Below are positions 1-5,205 of a stretch of DNA of 5,205 nt, in pieces. The notes beneath the pieces were generated by a model. That model was given only the letters and a program-made list of their open reading frames with translations, was not told where the DNA came from and ran no database searches. Numbering within the stretch: the stretch's first letter is position 1; every line of letters starts with the position of its first letter. The stretch is taken from positions 1-5,205 of the forward strand of contig CATKXA010000076.1 of NCBI GenBank assembly GCA_949840475.1, given 5' to 3'. The position numbers and the translations under genes were made by a program. This DNA is from an uncultured Thermoanaerobacterales bacterium (GTDB taxonomy: Bacteria > Bacillota > Clostridia > Christensenellales > UBA1242).

Positions 1-75
1 GCATGGGCTATATTTACATATTGCCCTGTCTGAAATTTTTGTAGTTTCTGCACTTAGAGTGCGATTATTCGCCCT

Positions 76-1554
76 TTAAAGGAGGATGCAAATAATACCA
101 CCCTTATTCTCATTAACTATCTTTGTCATAGTCTTACGCATCTTAACTTCTGCCTCTTCTGGAACATTGTTAAGTTTTGCTGTAATGCCTTCTTGAACAA
201 AGCTTGATAGTGGTTTGCCAAACATGTTTGTATCCCAGATTGCTTGTGGATTGCTTTCAAAGCCTTCTGTTAAGTAGTTAAGAAGAGTTTGACTTTGCTC
301 AGGAGAACCAACAGCTGGACAAACTTCAGTTTCAACGTCTACACGCATAATGTGTAAGCTTGGAGCTGATGCTTTTAGTTTTACTACTGAACCGTTGCCT
401 TTTTTAACGATTTGTGGCTCTTCTAAAGTCATTTCGTTTAAAGTTGGCATTACTATTCCATAACCTGTTTCTTTAACGCTTTCTAATGCGTTTTTGATTT
501 TATCATATTCTTTTTTTGCATGAGTTAAATGTTTCATATAGCTCATCAAATAGAAATCGTCAGCAATAGTTGTTCCACATTGTTTAGATAACATTTCATA
601 GAACATTGCATTAGATACTGGTAAGTCATAGCTAATAGTACCATCGGCTAAGCGTAAGCTTTTTAGAGTTGGTGTTTCAATGTGGTCGTTTTCTGCAAAC
701 ATTGCACCAAGAGCTTGATGCTCACTCATTTTAGAAATGCCGCTAACACTTTCTTTAACTTCATTGATAATTTCTTGAATAAACTCATTTTCGTATGGAA
801 GAGCTCTAACCCACTTTGGTAAGTCAAGTTCGATAGAGCCAACTGGGAACTCGTATAGAGCTTCAGTGATAATGTTGTCAATATCGCTTACTGAAAGTTT
901 TGATACATCGCATAGAATTACTGGAGCTGAATATTTGTTTTTAAGAGAACCTTCAAGCTTTTTAGCTTCGTCGCAGTTTGGATTTGCAGAGTTAAGCACA
1001 ATAACAAATGGCTTTGAAGCTTCTTTTAATTCTTTTACAACACGCTCTTCAGCTTTTACATAGCTAAGTCTGTCAATGTCAGTCACTGAACCATCAGACG
1101 TTACCATAATAGCAACAGTTGAATGCTCTTCAATAACTTTTTTAGTGCCAAGGTCAGCAGCTTCTTTAAATGGCATTTCCTCTTCACTCCAAGGAGTTTT
1201 TACCATGCGAGGAAGTCCGTCTTCTTCGTCACCAATGGCACCAGGAATCATGTAGCCAACGCAGTCTACTAAACGAATTTTCGCTTCTGCACCAGAATCG
1301 AACTGCAAAGCTACAGCATTGTTTGGCACGAACTTAGGTTGTACTGTCATGATTGTTTTACCAGCCCCAGATTGTGGTAATTCGTCGATAATTCTTTGTT
1401 TCTCGTGTTTATCTTTTACCCCTTTTAGTACAAGTTCTTGTACAAATTTACGTATAAAGGTAGATTTACCAGTTCTAACTGGACCAACTACACCAAGATA
1501 AATATCGCCGTTTGTTCTTTTGGCAATATCATCATAAATTTCAAACTTTTCCAT
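76..1554 (-). CDS. spoIVA: Stage IV sporulation protein A (spore coat morphogenetic ATPase)
   Basis: SpoIVA is made in the mother cell during sporulation. It uses ATP hydrolysis to polymerise into the basement layer on the forespore surface on which the coat, and indirectly the cortex, are built. The 492-residue product matches the length I recall for the Bacillus subtilis protein. Visible motifs are a Walker A loop GPVRTGKST at residues 24-32 (Lys30), the GAGKTIMT segment at 63-70 with the sensor threonine Thr70, and the Walker B-like LVDCVGY at 95-101 (Asp97). The fold belongs to the TRAFAC (translation-factor-like) GTPase class but works with ATP. The C-terminus, ending GGIICILL, resembles the conserved SpoIVA tail that contacts the forespore anchor SpoVM. 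Residue 71 is Val where I recall Thr in B. subtilis. The start is supported by GGAGG at 1560-1564, five bases from the ATG. No U-rich terminator is visible in the 75 bases after the stop. Identity is near certain. Confidence 0.97.
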   Translation of the reverse strand: MEKFEIYDDIAKRTNGDIYLGVVGPVRTGKSTFIRKFVQELVLKGVKDKHEKQRIIDELPQSGAGKTIMTVQPKFVPNNAVALQFDSGAEAKIRLVDCVGYMIPGAIGDEEDGLPRMVKTPWSEEEMPFKEAADLGTKKVIEEHSTVAIMVTSDGSVTDIDRLSYVKAEERVVKELKEASKPFVIVLNSANPNCDEAKKLEGSLKNKYSAPVILCDVSKLSVSDIDNIITEALYEFPVGSIELDLPKWVRALPYENEFIQEIINEVKESVSGISKMSEHQALGAMFAENDHIETPTLKSLRLADGTISYDLPVSNAMFYEMLSKQCGTTIADDFYLMSYMKHLTHAKKEYDKIKNALESVKETGYGIVMPTLNEMTLEEPQIVKKGNGSVVKLKASAPSLHIMRVDVETEVCPAVGSPEQSQTLLNYLTEGFESNPQAIWDTNMFGKPLSSFVQEGITAKLNNVPEEAEVKMRKTMTKIVNENKGGIICILL

Positions 1555-1580
1555 AATCCCCTCCGAATGTTTGATTGGTA

Positions 1581-1611
1581 AATGTATATGAGCATGACTT
1601 CGTGATTATTA
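1581..1611 (-). promoter_or_regulatory. Candidate sigma-E-type promoter of spoIVA
   Basis: Read on the minus strand, TAATAAT (1605-1611) fits six of seven positions of the sigma-E -35 consensus KMATATT. Downstream there are two overlapping -10 candidates relative to CATACAHT: CATATACA (1583-1590, six of eight, spacing 14) and TATACATT (1581-1588, seven of eight, spacing 16). Known sigma-E spacing is about 14-15, so neither register is ideal. spoIVA is a classical sigma-E gene, which makes the site plausible, but the elements are AT-rich and could arise by chance. Confidence 0.4.
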
Positions 1612-1622
1612 CAAACATTTTC

Positions 1623-1651
1623 TTGAAAAATTTAGGCTTATATGATAAAAT
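1623..1651 (+). promoter_or_regulatory. Housekeeping (sigma-A type) promoter with extended -10
   Basis: TTGAAA (1623-1628, five of six to TTGACA) is followed after exactly 17 bases by TAAAAT (1646-1651, five of six to TATAAT). A TG dinucleotide at 1643-1644 sits one base before the -10, giving an extended -10 element. Transcription should start near 1658, leaving a leader of about 20 bases before the ATG at 1681. It would drive the small gene and the kinase gene behind it. I see no clear operator palindrome overlapping it. Confidence 0.7.
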
Positions 1652-1680
1652 TTAAATAGATAATTTTAAGAGGTATAAAT

Positions 1681-2028
1681 ATGGCTAAAAAAATTTTAAA
1701 TATAGCTATTGAAACGACTGATGAACTTGACAATTTTGTAAAGGTCTATAGCGGCTTTAATAAAATAGTTGAAAATGAAGCATTAAAACTCCTAATCAAA
1801 ATAGGTTTTGAGAATAATGCAACAGATTATGTTGATGCTCTATACAAAGGTGCACAAATTGAACAAAAAAGATTGATTGAATTAAAAAGCTTGCTAGAAC
1901 TAAAAAAAGCTACTGAGCTACCTATTGCCCCAGCAAATGAGGTTGAAAAAAACTTAAGTGCCCTTGTTGCAAAGACTCAAGATGATGAGCTAGCTAAAAA
2001 ATTAATCAATGAGAGGCATACACTATGA
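1681..2028 (+). CDS. Small helical protein of unknown family, candidate antitoxin
   Basis: I do not recognise the family of this 115-residue protein. It is rich in Lys, Glu, Leu and Asn, lacks Cys and Trp, and has no signal peptide or membrane segment, so it should be cytoplasmic. Residues 58-80 (GAQIEQKRLIELKSLLELKK and following) look like a charged amphipathic helix or short coiled coil, and residues 86-112 look like a second helical stretch. AAGAGG (1668-1673) lies seven bases before the ATG, with a good promoter just upstream. Its TGA stop overlaps the ATG of the next gene in ATGA, so the two would be translationally coupled. Position, size and overlap with a zeta-toxin-like kinase gene suggest an antitoxin or other partner of that kinase, but this rests on context alone. 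No DNA-binding motif is evident. The frame is intact although its partner is broken. Confidence 0.75.
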   Translation: MAKKILNIAIETTDELDNFVKVYSGFNKIVENEALKLLIKIGFENNATDYVDALYKGAQIEQKRLIELKSLLELKKATELPIAPANEVEKNLSALVAKTQDDELAKKLINERHTL

Positions 2029-2816
2029 TAATACATTGTTTCGCTGGTCCAAATGGCAGCGGAAAATCTACCATTGTGGACAAATTTATAAAAAACAACA
2101 ATCTTTCCAATATGCCATTTGTGAACGCCGATATTATCGCTTAAACTCAATTCGCGGAAATTAAAGACCCATACGAACAAAATTTATTAGCAGCGCAGTT
2201 CGCAGAAATAAAAAGAAACGAATATATTGATAAAAAGCAAGATTTTATATTCGAAACTGTTTTATCTACACCAAGAAACCTTGAATTATTAAAAAAAGCT
2301 AAAAGTGAAGGTGCAGACATTAACCTTGTGTATGTTTTAACTAGAGATTCAGAAATAAATATAGAGAGAGTTGCCCAACGTGTTCTTGAAGGTGGTCACG
2401 ATGTTCCAAAAGAAAAAATTATTAGTAGATATAATAGGTGTTTAAATTTGTTACCAGAAGTTTTAAGTGTATGTGATACTGGATTAATCTATGATACCAG
2501 TAATAATAATGAAACAAATTTAATAATTAGAAAAACAAAGAGCAACAAGTTAATAGTATATCATAATAAAAATGATGAATTTGTGGAAAAATTGATACAA
2601 CCAATTCTGAATCTTAATAATTATGAAGTAATTTACGATGATAATCTTTCTAAATACTTAAATGAAGATTGTATGTATGATTTGAAAAAGCTTGAAAATT
2701 TAGAAACTGATATATTAATTGAAAAACCATCGCTCCCTATGAATGATATTAATGAAGAAAAAAACCCAGAGGCATTGAATATAGAATTAAATACTACTAA
2801 CAAAAAAACTCCGTAA
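2025..2816 (+). pseudogene. Zeta-toxin-like (COG4185-type) kinase gene with an in-frame TAA at codon 40
   Basis: Read through its one internal stop, the frame encodes 263 residues of a P-loop kinase resembling zeta toxins and COG4185 predicted ATPases. Zeta toxins phosphorylate UDP-N-acetyl sugars and block wall synthesis; the substrate of this relative is unknown. Motifs, in order: Walker A AGPNGSGKST (7-16), NADIIA (34-39), the stop TAA at 2142-2144, FETVLST (76-82), VYVLTRD (102-108), GGHDVP (123-128) and RY (135-136). After about residue 165 comes a poorly conserved, Asn/Glu/Lys-rich tail. The true start is the ATG at 2025, which overlaps the upstream TGA; GAGAGG lies at 2011-2016. Family motifs on both sides of the TAA lie in one frame, so this is a nonsense change and not a frameshift. 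The next in-frame start-type codon, GTG at 2328, would lose the P-loop and FETV motif, so a restarted product should be inactive. TAA may replace a Gln, Lys or Glu codon. A sequencing error or polymorphism is possible. Confidence 0.85.
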
Positions 2817-2836
2817 CAATAGGTTACGGAGTTTTT
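2804..2836. terminator. Bidirectional intrinsic terminator between convergent genes
   Basis: Arms 2804-2817 and 2823-2836 pair perfectly over 14 bp: a core ACTCCGTAAC against GTTACGGAGT plus five A-T pairs, with the five-base loop AATAG. On the + strand the core is followed by TTTTTATTT; on the - strand it is followed by seven T (the complement of 2802-2808). It can therefore end both the kinase-gene transcript from the left and the SHOCT-gene transcript from the right. The TAA stop of the kinase gene (2814-2816) lies inside the left arm. Confidence 0.93.
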
Positions 2837-2856
2837 ATTTATAATTTTTTAATTTG

Positions 2857-3324
2857 CTATTTGTCCTCAATTACTTCAGCTTTTGCTCTTTCGTACTCTT
2901 CCTCAGAAATCAAGCCTTCCTCTTTAAGTTTAGATAACTTTTCAATAGTTTCCTCTTTGCTTGCAGGGGCAGCTTCTGGCTCTCTTTGATTATTTACTTG
3001 CTCGCCAGTTTCAGAGCTTGTATTAGTGGTATATTGTGCATCAGTGATCACAACATTATTAGTGCTAGCCTGCCATGCAACAATTATAGATAAAAGCCCG
3101 ATTGGAAACAAAGCTATTGAATAAAAGATTGCCCAATTAGTAAAGCTTTTTTTCTGCATCGCCATTTGGCTATCAGTATAACTTGCTGCATCTATATACT
3201 TTTTTGCTCCAATGAAGCAGTAAACCGCAACAGGGATTAATATCAAAGTAAAACAATAACTTACACCAGCAATAAAGCCCAAAATTCCTAAAATTGTACT
3301 AAGTACACTACTTTTATTATTCAT
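2857..3324 (-). CDS. Small membrane protein with C-terminal SHOCT motif
   Basis: The 155-residue product begins with a long hydrophobic stretch at about residues 7-39, which is one long or two short membrane segments around a Pro-containing bend. A polar loop follows, then a second clear membrane helix at about 63-84. Residues 90-122 are a Thr/Asn/Glu-rich linker that is probably disordered. The C-terminus carries a SHOCT motif, IEKLSKLKEEGLISEEEYE, at about 127-145. SHOCT is a short C-terminal oligomerisation or interaction motif found on many otherwise unrelated bacterial membrane proteins; it gives no enzymatic function, and I cannot assign one. AAGGAG (3331-3336) lies six bases before the ATG. 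The gene follows plsY by 90 bases on the same strand with no terminator between them, so it may be read from the der-plsY transcript, from its own promoter, or both. Transcription should end at 2804-2836. Confidence 0.88.
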   Translation of the reverse strand: MNNKSSVLSTILGILGFIAGVSYCFTLILIPVAVYCFIGAKKYIDAASYTDSQMAMQKKSFTNWAIFYSIALFPIGLLSIIVAWQASTNNVVITDAQYTTNTSSETGEQVNNQREPEAAPASKEETIEKLSKLKEEGLISEEEYERAKAEVIEDK

Positions 3325-3375
3325 AATTTACTCCTTATGGTTAGTTTATAAACTTAAGTCTAACTATATAACCAA

Positions 3376-3404
3376 ATGATAGCAATTTAGCTAAAATAAA
3401 TCAA
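3376..3404 (-). promoter_or_regulatory. Candidate sigma-A promoter of the SHOCT gene, with palindromic spacer
   Basis: On the minus strand, TTGATT (3399-3404) and TATCAT (3376-3381) are separated by exactly 17 bases. The -35 matches four of six and the -10 five of six consensus positions. The start point would be near 3369, about 45 bases before the ATG. The spacer contains the perfect 10-base palindrome TTTAGCTAAA (3386-3395), and the leader contains the 12-base palindrome AGTTTATAAACT (3343-3354). Either could bind a regulator, but both are AT-rich and may be chance. Confidence 0.45.
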
Positions 3405-3414
3405 CCAAACTTTG

Positions 3415-4071
3415 CTAATTATTTTTTTTGTTCTCTTTAATTTTTTTACCAGTTGATTTGATTAAACTTACTTTGCTTTCTTTACCACAAAGCAATCGCT
3501 CAATGTTTGACCTATGAGCATACCAAGTTAAACAAAAGATTACAAATAGCAATAAACAAATCACTTTATCAAGTGGTGCGTCTAAGCTTTTTGCTTTAAT
3601 GCCCTCAACTGCAGTCAATGCTGTAACACATAAAAAGCTTGCAACAGAGCCGTATTTAAATAGAAGCCAACAAACTAACGCACATGCAATAACCAAGAGT
3701 GTTATCAATGGGTCAGCAGCTAAAAATACTCCAAGCATGCTCGCAATACCCTTACCACCTTTAAACTTGTATACAACAGGGTAAATATGCCCCACCATTA
3801 CAGCAATACCAGCAATGTATAAATAAACTATATTGTTCCCAAAAATGATGTAAGCTAAATATGCAGGTAAAAAGCCCTTTAAGATATCTAAAACTAAGTT
3901 TATTAGTCCGTACACAAAACCAAAGTTACGCAAGATATTAGTGCTACCAGCATTCCCACTACCAAGCTTAGTAATGTCTTTCTTTTTAGTGCTTGCTAAA
4001 ATCCTTGAAAAACTTATGTTCCCCATAAAGTATGAAATAACAATTATAATTAGGATTTGCCACCAAACCAT
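3415..4071 (-). CDS. plsY: Acyl-phosphate:glycerol-3-phosphate acyltransferase
   Basis: PlsY is an integral membrane enzyme that transfers the acyl group from acyl-phosphate (made by PlsX) to sn-glycerol-3-phosphate, giving lysophosphatidic acid, the first step of membrane phospholipid synthesis. All three family motifs are present: GSGNAGSTNILR at residues 37-48, GHIYPVVYKFKGGKG at 94-108 (phosphate-binding GGKG loop), and HRSNIERLL at 186-194. Hydrophobic helices fall near residues 4-24, 50-77, 80-98, 110-138, 142-157 and 166-184, as expected for a polytopic protein. At 218 residues it is slightly longer than typical, because of a Lys/Asn-rich cytoplasmic-type tail after about 200. In motif 1, Ser43 replaces the more common Ala of GATN. 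The ATG overlaps the der stop by one base (TAATG), so expression should be coupled to der. The gpsA gene, whose product makes this enzyme's substrate and which often lies next door, is absent here. Confidence 0.96.
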   Translation of the reverse strand: MVWWQILIIIVISYFMGNISFSRILASTKKKDITKLGSGNAGSTNILRNFGFVYGLINLVLDILKGFLPAYLAYIIFGNNIVYLYIAGIAVMVGHIYPVVYKFKGGKGIASMLGVFLAADPLITLLVIACALVCWLLFKYGSVASFLCVTALTAVEGIKAKSLDAPLDKVICLLLFVIFCLTWYAHRSNIERLLCGKESKVSLIKSTGKKIKENKKNN

Positions 4072-5205
4072 TACAAATCCTCCTCTCTTTTAGATTTTAA
4101 CACAATCTTTATCGGAGTACCTGTAAAGTCTACAGACTTACGCAAACTGTTTTCTATATAACGCAAGTAATTGTCTGTCATAATGGTGCTATCGTTAACA
4201 AATAAAGTAAAAGTTGGTGGGCATACACCTGTTTGAGTTCCGTAATAAATCTTGAGCCTTTTTCCACTCTTTGACGGCGGTACAGTTACACTACAAGCAG
4301 TCTGCAATATATCATTAAATGTACCAGTTGATATTTTTTTGTGAGCATTCTCATATGCTTCGTTCACAGCAGGCATGAGTTTGTCTATTCTCTTTGAAGT
4401 TAATGCAGACAAATATACGCTCTTAAAATAGCTCATAAATGCCAAATTGCCCTCTAAATCTTTATTGAACTTGTTCATAGTGCCTGTATCTTTTTCTATA
4501 AGGTCCCATTTGTTCATAACAACTACAATAGGCTTGTTTTCGCTGTTAGTAAGGGCACAAATTTTTAAATCTTGGTCACTAATTGGAAGCGAGCAGTCAA
4601 TCACCATAACAACAACGTCAGCACGTTTAATAGAGTCAATAGTTCTATAAATAGAATAGCTTTCTACACTCTTTTCTTCAATAGAACGCTTACGACGCAT
4701 ACCCGCAGTATCTATTAGCAAATATTTTTGCTTATTATAGTTAAACGGCACGTCAACAGCATCTCTCGTTGTTCCAGCTATTGGAGAAACAATCACTCTT
4801 TGCTCGTTAACAAGCCTGTTTACTAAGCTTGACTTACCAGCGTTTGGCTTACCAACGATTGCAATTTTGATTGCATCAGTTTCTTCAGCATCTATTGGTA
4901 AAGTTTTAAAATAGCTGATAGCCTCATCTAAAACATCGCCAACACCTCTACCTTGAACAGCAGAAACACCAAAAGGCTGACCTAAACCTAACGCATAAAA
5001 ATCGTATAGCTCTTCTTCTTTATAATTATCCAACTTGTTGCAAACAAGTAAAACTTTTTTCTTGCTTGCCCTTAGTTTTTGAGCGACCTCATAATCTTGA
5101 GGCAATAGTCCAGTTTGTGCATCCACAACATATAGTATTATGTCTGACATAGATACCGCAATATCTGCTTGTTTTATGATATCCTTAGCCATTTGGTCTT
5201 GGCTT
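4071..5205 (-). CDS. der: Ribosome biogenesis GTPase Der (EngA), N-terminus outside the window
   Basis: Der has two tandem GTPase domains and a C-terminal KH-like domain, and is needed for maturation of the 50S ribosomal subunit. The frame stays open to the right edge (the residues before MAKD read SQDQ), so the Met at 5190-5192 is internal. About 377 codons of a usual 435-445 are present; the P-loop, switch I and DTxG of domain 1 lie off the window. Numbering from that internal Met, domain 1 keeps NKLD (52-55) and SAV (77-79). Domain 2 is complete: GKPNAGKSS (114-122), TTRD (141-144), DTAG (161-164), NKWD (227-230) and SAL (262-264). The KH-like domain spans about 285-367, with the family signatures GKRLKIYYGTQ, PPTF and FTGTPIKI. 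The gene leads an operon with plsY, which it overlaps by one base. Its promoter is not in view. Confidence 0.97.
   Translation of the reverse strand, partial: SQDQMAKDIIKQADIAVSMSDIILYVVDAQTGLLPQDYEVAQKLRASKKKVLLVCNKLDNYKEEELYDFYALGLGQPFGVSAVQGRGVGDVLDEAISYFKTLPIDAEETDAIKIAIVGKPNAGKSSLVNRLVNEQRVIVSPIAGTTRDAVDVPFNYNKQKYLLIDTAGMRRKRSIEEKSVESYSIYRTIDSIKRADVVVMVIDCSLPISDQDLKICALTNSENKPIVVVMNKWDLIEKDTGTMNKFNKDLEGNLAFMSYFKSVYLSALTSKRIDKLMPAVNEAYENAHKKISTGTFNDILQTACSVTVPPSKSGKRLKIYYGTQTGVCPPTFTLFVNDSTIMTDNYLRYIENSLRKSVDFTGTPIKIVLKSKREEDL
4079..4084 (-). promoter_or_regulatory. plsY ribosome binding site inside the der 3' end
   Basis: AGGAGG on the minus strand lies seven bases before the plsY ATG and within the last codons of der. 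Together with the TAATG stop/start overlap it fixes the plsY start and points to translational coupling. Confidence 0.85.

Noticed and set aside
5..26. Hairpin GGGC-T-ATAT / ATAT-T-GCCC with a TTAC loop, about 50 bases past the spoIVA stop.
   Set aside because: The stem has a T-T mismatch and no T-run follows on either strand, so I cannot call it a terminator; it also lies at the window edge.
50..72. Two overlapping small hairpins, GCACT-TAG-AGTGC (50-62) and GCGA-TTAT-TCGC (61-72), downstream of spoIVA.
   Set aside because: The stems are only 5 and 4 bp, share bases and lack a U-tract on the minus strand. They are likely chance or a weak 3' structure.
1..75. Frames without stops in the 75 bases after spoIVA, including a minus-strand continuation past its TAA.
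   Set aside because: Twenty-five open codons is within chance, and SpoIVA is already full length with its conserved C-terminus.
2142..2144. Reassigned TAA or programmed stop-codon readthrough in the kinase gene.
   Set aside because: TAA ends der and spoIVA at their expected C-termini. There is no sign of recoding, and the window shows no obvious stimulatory structure after the stop.
1977..2180. A 67-codon minus-strand frame across the junction of the two cassette genes, and other antisense frames within spoIVA, plsY and der.
   Set aside because: They are shadows of well-supported genes, with no ribosome binding site or recognisable protein features.
2328..2816. A separate 162-residue gene starting at GTG 2328.
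   Set aside because: The GTG is an internal Val codon within a beta-strand motif of the kinase, has no ribosome binding site, and the same frame continues upstream to the TAA at 2142.
1555..2860. Insertion-sequence or integron-type boundaries around the cassette.
   Set aside because: By eye I found no flanking direct repeats, terminal inverted repeats, transposase or integrase remnant; the insertion idea rests on gene order only.

Overview
The window suggests an endospore-forming, low-GC Firmicute, probably a member of the Clostridia. It carries spoIVA, which is found only in endospore formers, near a der-plsY pair, all in AT-rich DNA with strong GGAGG-type ribosome binding sites. I cannot name the genus from this sequence. 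UAA, UAG and UGA are all used as normal terminal stops (der and spoIVA end in TAA, plsY and the SHOCT gene in TAG, the small + strand gene in TGA), so the genetic code looks standard.

Layout from left to right. Positions 76-1554 (-) hold a complete spoIVA, the ATPase that forms the basement layer of the spore coat. Positions 1555-1680 are a divergent control region, with a candidate sporulation (sigma-E-like) promoter facing spoIVA and a good housekeeping-type promoter facing right. Positions 1681-2816 (+) are a two-gene cassette: a 115-residue protein of unknown family, then a zeta-toxin/COG4185-like kinase gene that overlaps it by four bases (ATGA) and is broken by one in-frame TAA at codon 40. 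Positions 2804-2836 form a hairpin with T-runs on both sides that can end transcription in both directions. Positions 2857-3324 (-) encode a small membrane protein with a C-terminal SHOCT motif. Positions 3415-4071 (-) are plsY and 4071-5205 (-) are der, which runs off the right edge without its N-terminus. der and plsY overlap by one base.

How the genes relate. der (ribosome assembly GTPase) and plsY (first acylation step of phospholipid synthesis) form a coupled housekeeping operon that may continue into the SHOCT gene and stop at the shared terminator. In many Firmicutes the order is der, (plsY), gpsA, then spoIVA. Here gpsA is missing, and the space between plsY and spoIVA holds the SHOCT gene and the toxin-antitoxin-like cassette facing the other way. 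The best reading is an old conserved block interrupted by accessory DNA, whose kinase gene has since been inactivated or carries a single-base error or polymorphism. I found no tRNA, rRNA, CRISPR array, insertion sequence or clear direct-repeat boundary.
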